In this document: positions 55,008 through 63,749 of the stretch, piece after piece | How the letters are laid out: each line of letters opens with the position of its first letter | How positions within the stretch are numbered: position 1 is the stretch's first letter | Assembly (NCBI GenBank): GCA_035516795.1 | Contig: DATIZX010000079.1 | Coordinates: forward strand, 1 to 64,000 | Reading direction: 5' to 3' | Origin: DATJBF01 sp035516795 | GTDB lineage: Bacteria; Verrucomicrobiota; Verrucomicrobiia; Palsa-1439 | DNA length: 64,000 bases | Position numbers and translations under genes: made by a program | The notes under the pieces: generated by a model | Told to the model about the DNA's origin: nothing | Databases searched by the model: none | What the model saw: the letters and a program-made list of their open reading frames with translations, nothing else

Positions 55008-55632
55008 TGATTGTCTCCCCGCCTTTCGCGTAATCGCCCACTTTCGCGACGATTTCCGTTCCTAACGGCAGCAGCAACTCGACGCGCGAACCAAATCGGA
55101 TCATGCCGAGGCGCTCGCCCCTGTTCACTTTTGCGCCCGCATCGGCCCAGCCTACAATCCGCCGGGCAATCAGCCCCGCGATCTGGCGCACCGTCACCTG
55201 AAACCCATCGGGTGACTCGATCGCGATCAGGCGATTTTCGTTCGCTTGCGACGACTGGGCGTTCCGTGCGTCCAAGAATCTTCCCTTGTTGTAACGCACC
55301 AACTTGATTTCACCGCCAATCGGCGCCCGTTGGACGTGCACGTCGAAGACCGATAGGAAAATCGCCACCATTGTCGCTTCGCTCTTCAAAAAATGAGGCT
55401 CCTCGGTTCTCTTAATCTCGACGATTCTTCCGTCACCAGGCGCCACGATGACGTTCCGTTCCGTCGGGGTCGTCCGCTTTGGATCGCGAAAAAACGAAAT
55501 GGTGAATGCCAAAAGTACCAATGGCAACGCGGATGCCCACGGCACCGGACGCCAAAGGATGGTTGCCAGGCTGAGCGCCAACAACACGAGAATGGGCCAT
55601 TTGCCTTCGAACAATGTGCGAGTGGTGAACAT
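54991..55632 (-). CDS. psd: Phosphatidylserine decarboxylase proenzyme
   Basis: A 213-residue short-form Psd that converts phosphatidylserine to phosphatidylethanolamine. Two N-terminal helices (WPILVLLALSLATILW, ALPLVLLAFTISFF) are followed by FRDPKRTTP, IVAPGDGRIVEIKR, MVAIFLSVFDVHVQRAPIGG and the cleavage site MIRFGSRVELLLP, where the Ser of G-S becomes the pyruvoyl group. The longer frame would start within hemW; ATG 55632 gives the usual length. It overlaps pssA. Confidence 0.94.
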   Translation of the reverse strand: MFTTRTLFEGKWPILVLLALSLATILWRPVPWASALPLVLLAFTISFFRDPKRTTPTERNVIVAPGDGRIVEIKRTEEPHFLKSEATMVAIFLSVFDVHVQRAPIGGEIKLVRYNKGRFLDARNAQSSQANENRLIAIESPDGFQVTVRQIAGLIARRIVGWADAGAKVNRGERLGMIRFGSRVELLLPLGTEIVAKVGDYAKGGETIIARRG

Positions 55633-55711
55633 GGTCAAAGCGCCAGCAGGATAACCAAATGATGCCGGTTGTGAAACCATTTCTTGTCTGGGGTACGACT
55701 TGTCGAGACGG

Positions 55712-56866
55712 CTACACAAAATGCGCGGCAATTTCGTCGGCAAAAAGAATGCCCCGTTTCGTTGGCTGCAAACGGTGGTTGCGCCATTGAACCAACTCCG
55801 CGGACAGCAATTCGGCGATTTGTCGGTCCCAACGGCCTTTCAGGAACTGCGCCGGCACACCGGCGTTCATTCGCATGCCGAATGCCGCGCGTTCCGCGGC
55901 GCGCACCTGCGGGGTGAGTTGTTCCTCGAAACTCACCGCTGACTGCTGACTTCTGACTGCTTCGATATATTTCTCAACGTCTGGAACGTTTTGCCAACGG
56001 CGATGGCCGACAGTGGAACAGGCGCTCGGGCCAAGGCCGATATAATCTTCGCCCTCCCAATAGGCAATGTTGTGGGCGCACTCACGGCCCGGTCTGGCGA
56101 AATTGCTCACCTCATATTGTTCATAACCTGCGCCTGCAAGCACCTCAATACCCATTTCATACATCGCCAGCTCCAATTCTTCGTCAGGTTTGATGAGACC
56201 CTGCTGTAGAAGCGACCAGAAATGGGTGTCCTCTTCCAAGATCAGGCAATAGGTGGAGATATGTTCCGGCTGCAGCTCAAGGGCACGACGCAACGTGGTG
56301 CACCACTGTTCCAGCGTCTGCCCCGGCAATCCAAACATCAAATCGACGTTGATGTTGTCGAAGCCGGCGACGCGCAGCTTCTCATACGACTCGACTGCGG
56401 CTTTCACCGAATGCACACGTCCAATCTTTTGGAGCAACTCGTCATCGAGCGATTGCATGCCCATGGAAATGCGGCTCACACCAAAGTCGCGGAACAGTTT
56501 TGCTTTGTCCGCGGAAACGGTGGCTGGATTGCACTCAATGGTCCATTCGCAAACATGTTCCAGCGAAAGAATCTTCTGCAAGTGTTCCAAGACGCGTCGC
56601 AGCAGGCGCACCGGCAGAATACTCGGTGTGCCGCCGCCGAAAAAAATCGTCGCGGGCTGTAGCCAAGAAAGTTTTTTGCCTTCTCCGTCTTGGCCGCCCT
56701 CACGGTTCGCGGCTACAAATCCCAATTCCATCCGCATCGCGTCCACATAGTCTTCCATTTTCGCAGCCTGGCCGGCGGTGGAATAAAACGCGCAGTAACC
56801 GCACTTGGCTGCGCAGAACGGTACGTGGACGTAGAGGTGCTCGACTTTGCCGGCGTCGGTCCGCAT
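55712..56866 (-). CDS. hemW: HemW-like radical SAM protein (heme chaperone, formerly HemN-like)
   Basis: A 384-residue radical-SAM protein. The Fe-S binding motif is VPFCAAKCGYCAFYST near residue 15-30; IFFGGGTPSILPVRLLRRVL, TIECNPATVSADKAKLF, GVSRISMGMQSLDDELLQKI and MFGLPGQTLEQW are hallmarks. The C-terminal domain has HRRWQNVPDVEKYIEAVRSQ and a winged-helix part (WRNHRLQPTKRGILFADEIA). It lacks the extra residues of anaerobic coproporphyrinogen oxidase HemN, favouring HemW, which inserts heme into respiratory enzymes. It diverges from the maf gene with 26 bases between starts. Confidence 0.92.
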   Translation of the reverse strand: MRTDAGKVEHLYVHVPFCAAKCGYCAFYSTAGQAAKMEDYVDAMRMELGFVAANREGGQDGEGKKLSWLQPATIFFGGGTPSILPVRLLRRVLEHLQKILSLEHVCEWTIECNPATVSADKAKLFRDFGVSRISMGMQSLDDELLQKIGRVHSVKAAVESYEKLRVAGFDNINVDLMFGLPGQTLEQWCTTLRRALELQPEHISTYCLILEEDTHFWSLLQQGLIKPDEELELAMYEMGIEVLAGAGYEQYEVSNFARPGRECAHNIAYWEGEDYIGLGPSACSTVGHRRWQNVPDVEKYIEAVRSQQSAVSFEEQLTPQVRAAERAAFGMRMNAGVPAQFLKGRWDRQIAELLSAELVQWRNHRLQPTKRGILFADEIAAHFV

Positions 56867-56892
56867 ATTCAGGGACGATAATCGAGATTGGG

Positions 56893-57471
56893 ATGGTAAA
56901 CAAACCTCAAATCATCCTGGCCAGCGCCTCACCGCGTCGCGAGCAACTGCTACGCGAAATGGGATTGCGATTCCTCGTCGTCCAGCCGCCGAACGTCCAA
57001 GAATTCCACGCTGGCGCCGCAGCGGACGTGTTGGCGATGCAGAACGCTCAGCGTAAAGCCCGCGCCGTGACCGGTTCGTATCCGGACAAGATGATCATCG
57101 GCGCGGACACCGTCGTCGTTCTGGACGGCACGATCTTCGGGAAGCCGCGCGATCGCGACGAGGCGGCGCAGATGTTGAAACGATTGGTCGGGCGTCAGCA
57201 CCAGGTGATCACAGGTGTCTGTTTGCTGCACCATCCGCTCGACACGGAGTTGACTTTCGCCGACACGACGCGCGTCTGGATGCACGCCCTGACGACCCCA
57301 CAAATTCAAGACTACCTCAGCAAAATCAATCCCCTGGACAAAGCCGGTGCCTACGCGATTCAGGAACACGGAGCGGGCATCGTGGAGCGTATTGAAGGAA
57401 GTTATGCCAACGTGATGGGATTGCCCGTTGAGCGGCTACGGACAATGCTTGAGAGGTTCGGCGTGGCCTGA
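56893..57471 (+). CDS. maf: Maf-family nucleotide pyrophosphatase
   Basis: A 192-residue house-cleaning enzyme that hydrolyses dTTP/UTP-type or modified nucleotides. It shows ILASASPRREQLLREMGLRF, AQRKARAV, MIIGADTVVVLDGTIFGKPR, QMLKRLVGRQHQVITGVCL and DKAGAYAIQEHGAGIVERIE with GSYANVMGLPVERL, all conserved in the family (catalytic Asp in GADTVV). ATG 56893 is used; the open frame extends far upstream antisense to hemW. Confidence 0.93.
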   Translation: MVNKPQIILASASPRREQLLREMGLRFLVVQPPNVQEFHAGAAADVLAMQNAQRKARAVTGSYPDKMIIGADTVVVLDGTIFGKPRDRDEAAQMLKRLVGRQHQVITGVCLLHHPLDTELTFADTTRVWMHALTTPQIQDYLSKINPLDKAGAYAIQEHGAGIVERIEGSYANVMGLPVERLRTMLERFGVA

Positions 57472-57643
57472 TTGTCTGGCGGCTCATTCAGGCCTTGCCG
57501 GTAAATGATTGTCCTTGATTGGGCCGGAATATCGGATTTCGGCTCTCTGGGCAGCAAGCACCAAACCGACTGACCTGTTTTCACATCGTCTTGGAAGGGA
57601 ACTCATGGGAAACGCTGGCAAGCCGTATGCTTAATTTGAGCCC

Positions 57644-58057
57644 ATGACCTCGGGTGTTGCCAGTCAAAGGCATGGGATTCTCGCGATTGATGACGAGAGC
57701 GATTTTCTGCTTCTTCTCAAAGCCGCATTGGAATGTCACGGCTATGAGGTTCATACCGCCTCCAATCCGAAAGAAGCCATTCGGTTTTATGGGGAAAGGC
57801 GACGGGACATCTCCATGGTCCTCTTGGATTATTTGTTTCCCGAAACGTCCGGCGACGCGGTCTTTGAAAGCCTGCAACGGCTGAATCCCGACGTGCGCGT
57901 GGTGCTCGTCACGGGCTGCGAAGAGTCAGTAGCGGAGGATATGCTGAGGAAAGGTTTGCGAGGATATCTTCAGAAACCATTCGATTTGCCGGATCTCGCC
58001 CAGAAAGTGAGCGATGCAATCAACGCTCCTTCCCTTTCCTCGCCATCGCCCGCGTGA
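57644..58057 (+). CDS. Single-domain response regulator (receiver only)
   Basis: A 137-residue CheY-type receiver without an output domain. AIDDESDFLLLLKAALECHG contains the acidic pair; the phosphorylated Asp is in MVLLDYLFPETSGD; VVLVTGCEES and GYLQKPFDLPDLAQKV supply the Thr and Lys. A Ser/Pro tail ends it. It is alone, about 170 bases behind maf, with no kinase beside it. Its partner must be elsewhere. Confidence 0.88.
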   Translation: MTSGVASQRHGILAIDDESDFLLLLKAALECHGYEVHTASNPKEAIRFYGERRRDISMVLLDYLFPETSGDAVFESLQRLNPDVRVVLVTGCEESVAEDMLRKGLRGYLQKPFDLPDLAQKVSDAINAPSLSSPSPA

Positions 58058-58157
58058 TGACGAAACCGCCTTCCCGAGCAAGGTGCTCCGATGGGAGCGC
58101 TGGCTCTGCCATCGAGTGATTTCTCGGAACGGCATCGGCAAACGGGGGCTGCCAGAG

Positions 58158-58592
58158 TTACCTCTCAACGACTGAATTCGGCAATTCGTCATTACCTGCA
58201 CCGCTGGAGGGGAAATGTTCTGCCAACACCCTCCCAGCGGCGTGAATTCCATGAATAATTCCATCCATGAACTTTGCCTGTTGAAACAGGCCGCGCATCG
58301 CCCCGGCGACCTGCTCCCAAAATGCTTCGCCACACCTGGAGTGGATCGCCTCGTCTCCGATAATCGCGAAATTCTGAGATTCAGGTGCGAGAAAGATCAG
58401 GACCGCATTGCGATGCGTGGTCTTATTCATTCCCAGCTTCAGGAATTGGCGCACTGCCGCCCTCTGCGGATCACCTGTCTTGCGATGGCTGACAAATACA
58501 CGAATTTCTCCTGATGTGTGCCTTTCCGCTTCGGCAATGGCCAATACGATTCTGTCGTGATCAAGCTGATTGAATAGATGTTTGGTCTTCAT
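58158..58592 (-). CDS. TPM-domain protein without signal peptide
   Basis: A 144-residue single TPM domain. HTSGEIRVFVSHRKTGDPQR, LGMNKTTHRNAVLIFLAPES and NFAIIGDEAIHSRCGEAFWE match the family known from plant TLP18.3 and bacterial YgcG/Rv2345. It lacks signal peptide and membrane helix, so it is probably cytoplasmic, and pairs with the secreted version encoded three bases upstream. The family has weak phosphatase activity in some members; a membrane quality-control role with LemA is assumed. Confidence 0.85.
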   Translation of the reverse strand: MKTKHLFNQLDHDRIVLAIAEAERHTSGEIRVFVSHRKTGDPQRAAVRQFLKLGMNKTTHRNAVLIFLAPESQNFAIIGDEAIHSRCGEAFWEQVAGAMRGLFQQAKFMDGIIHGIHAAGRVLAEHFPSSGAGNDELPNSVVER

Positions 58593-58595
58593 CGT

Positions 58596-59405
58596 TCACC
58601 AGCTTCCGCCTGCACCACCACCTCCAAAGCTTCCGCCTCCTCCTGAAAACCCGCCGCCCGAGAAGCCGCCGCCGCCTCCTCCACCGAAACCGCCGCCACC
58701 GAAGCCGCCCCAAAACACCGGTCCAACACCGTAACGCACGGCTCGACCCCCGCGTCCATAAACCGTCCCGGTTGCCGAGTACGTGAGCAATCTGCCCAGC
58801 AAAAACAAGATAACCAATGCGATGATGAATGCGATGATCGCGGGCGAGGGCGACTGATTTCTCCGAGATCCTTCCGCCGCAGTGTGGCCAGTGCCCTTGT
58901 ATTCACCCTGGGTCGCCTGAAGAATCGCCGCCACGCCAGCCTTCAAACCGCCATCGAAGTCGCTTCTCCTGAAGTAAGGTTTGATCTCATTCTCGATAAT
59001 GCGCTTGGCTAATGCGTCCGGCAGCGCGCCTTCCAGTCCGTACCCGACTTGCAGGTAAATCTTCCGATCTTGAACGAACACGAAAAGCACCGCTCCATTA
59101 TCTTTGCCCTTCTGGCCAACTCTCCAGGACTGCGCCACGCGGACGGTGTAATCTTCGATGGACGAATCCGACTGCATCTTTGGGTAGATGACGACGAGGA
59201 TCTGACTGGAGGTCTTGCGCTCAAAGTCCTCCAGTTCTCGATCTAGTTCAGCCGTGGTTCCGGGCGAGGTGACGTTCGCATAATCGTTGAAATACTGATC
59301 TGGCTTGGGCGGTATGACCTCGGCACCCGTCGCCGGAAAGGCAGCGAGCAATCCCAGAGTAACGCAGATTAACCCCGATTTGACCAGGGTGACTTTCGTT
59401 CGCAT
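58596..59405 (-). CDS. YgcG-like TPM-domain membrane protein with Gly-rich tail
   Basis: A 269-residue exported protein with a signal peptide, a TPM domain about 35-165 (YFNDYANVTSPGTTAELDRE, TSSQILVVIYPKMQSDSSIE, DRKIYLQVGYGLEGALPDAL), one helix about 195-215 (PAIIAFIIALVILFLLGRLL) and a C-terminal tail of GGGFGGGG-type repeats ending GGSW. This layout is typical of the proteins that accompany LemA. The lemA gene stops 12 bases upstream. Function is not proven. Confidence 0.9.
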   Translation of the reverse strand: MRTKVTLVKSGLICVTLGLLAAFPATGAEVIPPKPDQYFNDYANVTSPGTTAELDRELEDFERKTSSQILVVIYPKMQSDSSIEDYTVRVAQSWRVGQKGKDNGAVLFVFVQDRKIYLQVGYGLEGALPDALAKRIIENEIKPYFRRSDFDGGLKAGVAAILQATQGEYKGTGHTAAEGSRRNQSPSPAIIAFIIALVILFLLGRLLTYSATGTVYGRGGRAVRYGVGPVFWGGFGGGGFGGGGGGGFSGGGFSGGGGSFGGGGAGGSW

Positions 59406-59417
59406 TGAGCAGCGTGC

Positions 59418-60017
59418 TTACTTGCTGGACTTACCCTGAAAGTCGAAATTCACTTTCGGCGGTGTCTCCGCCCCCGTCGTCGCCGTGAAATACGGCTTTT
59501 CCTTGAATTTCAACGCACCCGCATACAGCAGTGTTGGGAAGCTCTTGATGGCCGTGTTGTACTGCTGCACGATCTCGTTGTAGCGTCCTCTCTCGACGGC
59601 GATCCGGTTCTCTGTGCCTTCCAGTTGTGCCTGCAATTCGAGGAAATTGGAATTCGACTTTAATTCCGGGTAACGCTCCACAACTACCAGCAATCTGGAC
59701 AGAGCCGAGGTCAACTGTCCTTGGGCCCTCTGAAACTCGGCGAATTTGGAAGGATCGTTCAGCACCTGGCTGGCATCCACTTTCCCGACGGATGCTCGGG
59801 CTTCGGTCACATCCACCAGAGTCGATTTCTCGAAATTCGCCGCGCCCGACACGGTGGCAACGAGATTGGGAATCAGATCGGCGCGGCGTTGATAGACATT
59901 CTGCACCTGCGCCCATTGCTTTTCGACCTCTTGCTGCAGGTTGACGAGACGATTGTAACCGCAGCCATTTCCCAAAACGATCACCGCCAGTAATACGACG
60001 ACTATCCTTTTTCGCAT
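59418..60017 (-). CDS. lemA: LemA family lipoprotein
   Basis: A 199-residue LemA protein. ATG 60017 gives a lipoprotein signal (VVLLAVIVLGNGC). Family features are YNRLVNLQQEVEKQWAQVQN, VYQRRADLIPNLVATVSGAA, FEKSTLVDVTEARASVG, SALSRLLVVVERYPELKSNS and YNTAIKSFPTLLYAGALKFK. It consists of long antiparallel helices on the membrane. With the two TPM genes it forms the common lemA-TPM operon; a longer start at 60071 lacks the signal arrangement. Confidence 0.93.
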   Translation of the reverse strand: MRKRIVVVLLAVIVLGNGCGYNRLVNLQQEVEKQWAQVQNVYQRRADLIPNLVATVSGAANFEKSTLVDVTEARASVGKVDASQVLNDPSKFAEFQRAQGQLTSALSRLLVVVERYPELKSNSNFLELQAQLEGTENRIAVERGRYNEIVQQYNTAIKSFPTLLYAGALKFKEKPYFTATTGAETPPKVNFDFQGKSSK

Positions 60018-60074
60018 GGTCCTCCTCGTTCCGTTAGCAATGTCGAATGCGTCCGTTCCGACAGGCGGCATAAC

Positions 60075-60602
60075 TCAGGGAGCCTTGGCTGGAGTTGGAG
60101 AGCTGGGAACTGAATTCGTATCCGCGGCCTGTGTTTCCGGGGCGACAGTGATCTGCGACGGATCTTTGACGATGATTTCGGGTCTTCCACGGAAATCAAT
60201 AATCTTCCCCGTCACGCAGAGCGTCTTGCCCTTGAACATGATTTCCGGAGCCCCTTTGAATTTCGCTCTATCGGCGTCCGGGATCATGACGGAAAACGTG
60301 TGCTCGGGGAAGGGGCGATCAAAATTCAGCAAAGTTGGTTTGGTCTTCGAACTGTCCATGTAACGTCCACCGGCCACCACACCACACACTGTGTTCGACT
60401 CGCCCATGTGTTGTTTGGCTTGCGCCGAAGGGATGCTGCCGGGAATTCCGCTCGTCGCCGGTGAGACGGCCGGGTTGGTCGCACCGCTTTCGTTTGGCTC
60501 TCCACTGTTGATGTTTACTTTTGCGATTGCATTGAGAGAGAGAAATACCGCCATCGCGAAAGAGGCAGCCGCTGCTGCTGTGAATAATCGCCCGTTAGAC
60601 AT
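60075..60602 (-). CDS. Exported protein with OB-fold-like C-terminal region
   Basis: A 175-residue protein with an Ala-rich signal peptide (FTAAAAASFAMAVFLSLNAI), a Ser/Pro/Asn-rich linker about 28-65, and a domain with ESNTVCGVVAGGRYMDSSKT, KPTLLNFDRPFPEHTFSVMI, FKGKTLCVTGKIIDFRGRPE and IIVKDPSQITV. This resembles the OB-fold often found in exported endonuclease-associated or DUF proteins that bind nucleic acid or other ligands. It lies 57 bases upstream of lemA in the same direction. Its role is unknown. Confidence 0.7.
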   Translation of the reverse strand: MSNGRLFTAAAAASFAMAVFLSLNAIAKVNINSGEPNESGATNPAVSPATSGIPGSIPSAQAKQHMGESNTVCGVVAGGRYMDSSKTKPTLLNFDRPFPEHTFSVMIPDADRAKFKGAPEIMFKGKTLCVTGKIIDFRGRPEIIVKDPSQITVAPETQAADTNSVPSSPTPAKAP

Positions 60603-60617
60603 TTTGCCCTCCAATTC

Positions 60618-61172
60618 TTATCCTTGGTTCAACCGATACACAGCGAATACCGTCGGAGGATAGCGCCTCGCCATTGACGAAACAAGGCCAATCCGAGCGC
60701 TGCTGGGCACGGCAAGTTCCGGAAGTTCCGAAGAAGTTTGCATTTCCCGGACTACCGGTTGTCCACGAATATTCGGCATAGCGTTACCGGATTCCCCCCC
60801 GGTCTGTTTGGTCTGAAACATGATAAAATCTGTACGCACACGCACTCGCGGTATGGAAAACAACAGGAAATATGGATTGCTTTCTTCGACCAGTAGGTGC
60901 GCTGGCGTCGCGCGTCCGCCCGGTTTCAAGCCGGCCTTTTCATGCATTTTGGTAAACGCTTTCACGCGCATGGCTGGTATAATCGTAATCAAACCGAGCA
61001 ACCGAAAACTGGTGCCTTGTCCCACGACATTGTACTTTTGCACAATGTAATTTGCCTGGTTCAGTTGCAGGGTCGTGGTCGTTAGCGGCTGTGTCACCGG
61101 TTCTGAATGGATCGGCACCAGCGAACTCAATGGGGCGAACGGTGCGCAACCCGATAGCAAAGAGGCAGGCAT
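60618..61172 (-). CDS. Hypothetical protein with lipobox-like start
   Basis: A 184-residue protein whose ATG 61172 gives MPASLLSGCAPFAPLSSLVP. LLSGC is a good lipobox, but the preceding hydrophobic stretch is too short, and the upstream in-frame residues (a longer ORF starting at 61250) are charged, so the signal peptide appears damaged or misplaced. The body has TTTTLQLNQANYIVQKYNVV, FRLLGLITIIPAMRVKAFTK and a beta-rich RVRVRTDFIMFQ. It recalls DUF6567-type lipoproteins but I am not sure. It may be a partly decayed gene. Confidence 0.5.
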   Translation of the reverse strand: MPASLLSGCAPFAPLSSLVPIHSEPVTQPLTTTTLQLNQANYIVQKYNVVGQGTSFRLLGLITIIPAMRVKAFTKMHEKAGLKPGGRATPAHLLVEESNPYFLLFSIPRVRVRTDFIMFQTKQTGGESGNAMPNIRGQPVVREMQTSSELPELAVPSSARIGLVSSMARRYPPTVFAVYRLNQG

Positions 61173-61427
61173 AAACCGATCTGATTCTTTGGTTTCACGT
61201 CCCGGAAAGCATTTCAATTTTCCCCCAATCTCGAGGCATCGATTCTTCAATCGGCGCAGCGTTGAACCGTGAGCAGGCCTTTTCCCCTCTCGCCAAGCCT
61301 GAACTCGGGCTGGGCAAAAGACGGACTCACCAAATAAAAGGATGGCTTCCCGCTAGGCCGAATAAGAGAACCTTTCTGGATTGCATTTTGCGGGATAAAG
61401 CGATAGTCTCTGACGTGAGGTTGGGCG

Positions 61428-61778
61428 ATGCCGGACGTTTTGTTCAAATGCGAGGCTTGCGGTAGGCATCTTGTTGCCGATGATTCTGGAGCTGGGGTAA
61501 TCCTTGGATGCCCCAACTGCAGTACCCCTGTGACAATCCCCGAAGTATCCACACTCGGAAAATGCCCTCAATGTCGGCAACGCCTGAAATTCGGCGCTGA
61601 GATGATGGGCGAGTCGGTGCATTGTCCGGGCTGTCATAGAGAAATTCGGCTGCCGGGACAGCGTTATCCAAAAACCTGTCCAAAGTGCGGAGCGGCATGG
61701 GATCCGCCCTTGCATCGCTGCCAAAATTGTTCCTATTGCCTGGATAGCACGGCTGTGCCGACGCTCATCCTTACCTGA
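61428..61778 (+). CDS. Small multi-zinc-ribbon protein
   Basis: A 116-residue protein with four or five CxxC pairs: FKCEACGRHL with GCPNCST, KCPQCRQRL with HCPGCHREI, TCPKCGAAW and HRCQNCSYC. These pairs make two or three zinc ribbons. No catalytic domain or membrane segment is present. Related proteins are regulators or structural zinc proteins of unknown function. It stands alone, followed by a 382-base gene-free stretch. Confidence 0.7.
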   Translation: MPDVLFKCEACGRHLVADDSGAGVILGCPNCSTPVTIPEVSTLGKCPQCRQRLKFGAEMMGESVHCPGCHREIRLPGQRYPKTCPKCGAAWDPPLHRCQNCSYCLDSTAVPTLILT

Positions 61779-62160
61779 CCGCCCGGAAAGAGCTTGCGAG
61801 AATGCCGTCTGTCGATTTGTTTGTTTCCCCTCATTGTTTCCAACGAAGACATGTGCGCAGATCGACTTTCAAACAGAGGGAAACCCACTGTGTGTCAGAG
61901 CTCTGAAGAGCAGGCTTCCAACGTCGGCCAACCGAGCAGCAGGTAAATGGCGCCGACTTGGCGAACAAAAGGCGGCTGTTTCGACGGGCCTCTCCGCCAC
62001 AAGACGTTTAACGACTTCCGTCAGGCCCCACGAGAGCAGTGGAAGGTAATTGATTGCTGAAAAGATCACGAAAACAGTTGCACTTTGAAGGGCTGTTGTT
62101 ATAGTGGCTCCGAAAGTTTTCTCAGGGTTGGTCGCGTAGGTTCAGGGCAAATACGAAGGC
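61779..62160. other. Gene-free stretch before the Fe-S gene
   Basis: Open frames here (for example 61834-62049 plus) have no recognisable features or ribosome-binding sites. The promoter of the redox cluster is expected in the last 100 bases (a TTGCAC-like and TATAGT-like pair near 62070 and 62098 is suggestive but not certain). Confidence 0.35.
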
Positions 62161-62625
62161 ATGGCGTATTTTATAACCGATACTTGTATCGGCTGTACCG
62201 TTTGTGAGTTGAAGTGTCCTGTGGACACAATCAGCGGGAAGCCGAAAGATTTGTACGTTATTCACCCCGAAGGCTGCATCGATTGTGGGGTGTGCGCTAT
62301 CTATTGCCCGGTCTCCTGCATCCAAGACCAGTACGGTAATCTTGTCTCGCGCATCAAGCCCAGCCAGATTCCCAAGGCAAAAGTGATCGTGGATGACTGT
62401 ACCGGTTGCGAGTTTTGCGTGGATATTTGCCCCTTTGACTGCATTTACATGAAAGACGATCCGACGCATACCGGCGCGGGGCATTACCGGGTGGCGGAGG
62501 TAATTCCGGGAGATTGTGTGGCCTGCCGGCTGTGCGAGATCGTGTGCGACAAGGATGCGATTATCGTCCCGAACGCGCCAACGCATCGGGCTGCGATGCT
62601 ACCGCATCAGTTGGAAAAACATTAG
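62161..62625 (+). CDS. Ferredoxin-like protein with four [4Fe-4S] cysteine motifs
   Basis: A 154-residue soluble iron-sulfur protein. Four motifs are visible: CIGCTVCELKCP, CIDCGVCAIYCP, CTGCEFCVDICP and CVACRLCEIVCD. Alternating pairs suggest two bacterial 2[4Fe-4S] ferredoxin units, so up to four clusters. The linker NLVSRIKPSQIPKAKVIVDD joins the units. It starts a cluster with a HEAT-repeat protein and a probable Rieske protein, and may hand electrons to that membrane complex. Confidence 0.88.
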   Translation: MAYFITDTCIGCTVCELKCPVDTISGKPKDLYVIHPEGCIDCGVCAIYCPVSCIQDQYGNLVSRIKPSQIPKAKVIVDDCTGCEFCVDICPFDCIYMKDDPTHTGAGHYRVAEVIPGDCVACRLCEIVCDKDAIIVPNAPTHRAAMLPHQLEKH

Positions 62626-62630
62626 GGTGA

Positions 62631-62785
62631 AAATCCGAAATCCGAATTCCGAATTCCGAAGGAAATGCGAAGCACGAATTCAACCCAAAGGGTTTTGGAG
62701 CGAGGATTCGAAATTCGAGTTTCGAAATTGCGGCTTTCGAGTTTGTTTCGGATTTCGAGATTCGGGCTTCAGATTTGGCGGAAAC
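62631..62785. repeat. Extragenic (A)TCCGAA-type palindromic repeat element
   Basis: The 180-base gap after the ferredoxin gene contains a dense mixture of CCGAA/TTCGG units: AATCCGAAATCCGAATTCCG on the left and GTTTCGGATTTCGAGATTCG on the right, with TTCGAAATTCGAGTTTCGAA between. CGAAATCCGAA is present on the left and its inverse TTCGGATTTCG on the right. This looks like a mobile or expandable intergenic repeat of the kind common in Verrucomicrobiota and Planctomycetota as I recall. Confidence 0.55.
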
Positions 62786-62806
62786 CGGTAGTTCGAGTTC
62801 TTTACC

Positions 62807-63748
62807 ATGAGTGATGAGTTTCAGCATTCGGCAGAAGAAAAGTCGCGATTCGCCACGTTAGCCGTGCAGTTGTTTGTGATTCCCCTGGCCGTGGTGCTGT
62901 TTTGCGTCGCCTTGGCGGGGATATTTATCTGGCTGACTTCGGAACGCAAGGGACTGGATGACTATTTGAATGCCCTGCGCGCCAGTTCGGGCGAGCGACG
63001 TTCACAGCAGGCGCAGTATCTATTGAATTACATCCAGGACGCGAAGCGCTGGCAGGGTATTTTCGATGTGACGGCCCAAATCAGCGCGGACCGCGATCAA
63101 TTCCTGGCCAAGAACCCACGCGCGGTCACCGAGATCGTGCAGGTGTTCGAAGAATCGAAGGGTCAGGACGCACGGACGCGCCGTTATCTGGCGCTGGTGC
63201 TGGGCCTCTTGGGAGACCGCCAAGCCATCCCGTCATTACGGGATGGACTGGGCGACAGGGATGCCGAGACGGTGAAGAATTGCCTCTGGGCCCTGGGCCG
63301 ACTCGGCGATGAGGGCTCGGTACTGCGGATGATCGACTTGACGCGCAGTGATGCGGCGTCCGTGAGATTGATGGCCGTGTATGTACTCGGATCCATGAGC
63401 GACCCGCAGGCGCAGCGCGTGTTGGAAGCCTCGCTTAACGACCCGGATGAGTTGGTGAAATGGAACGCTGCATTCGGCCTGGCGCAACAAGGCAACGTTG
63501 CCGCCTGGGATGTGTTGGCGCGGCTGCTGGACAAAGAATACGTGGATCGCGTTACGCAATCGATGGCACCGGAGGACCGGCCCCTGCCAGAAAACGTCAC
63601 GCGCTACCGGGCAGCCGCGGTCGTGTGGCTGGCGAAATTGGACGCCGCCAAGGTCGCGCCGTTATTGGAGAGAATGAGCGAAAGCGAACCGGATTTGCTG
63701 GTGCGCAACGCGGCCATTCAAGAAATCAGCAATCTAAAGCAGAAATAG
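62807..63748 (+). CDS. Membrane-anchored HEAT-repeat protein
   Basis: A 313-residue protein with one N-terminal transmembrane helix (FVIPLAVVLFCVALAGIFIW) and a C-terminal array of HEAT/PBS-lyase-like repeats: ALVLGLLGDRQAIPSLRDGL, WALGRLGDEGSVLRMIDLTR, VYVLGSMSDPQAQRVLEASL, AAFGLAQQGNVAAWDVLARL and VVWLAKLDAAKVAPLLERMS. These helical repeats usually mediate protein interaction. It ends two bases before the probable Rieske gene, so it may be an assembly or structural partner of that complex. Confidence 0.85.
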   Translation: MSDEFQHSAEEKSRFATLAVQLFVIPLAVVLFCVALAGIFIWLTSERKGLDDYLNALRASSGERRSQQAQYLLNYIQDAKRWQGIFDVTAQISADRDQFLAKNPRAVTEIVQVFEESKGQDARTRRYLALVLGLLGDRQAIPSLRDGLGDRDAETVKNCLWALGRLGDEGSVLRMIDLTRSDAASVRLMAVYVLGSMSDPQAQRVLEASLNDPDELVKWNAAFGLAQQGNVAAWDVLARLLDKEYVDRVTQSMAPEDRPLPENVTRYRAAAVVWLAKLDAAKVAPLLERMSESEPDLLVRNAAIQEISNLKQK

Positions 63749-63749
63749 C

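Noticed and set aside
56500..56892. N-terminal extension of Maf
   Set aside because: The upstream in-frame part is antisense to hemW; Maf begins normally at the ATG at 56893.
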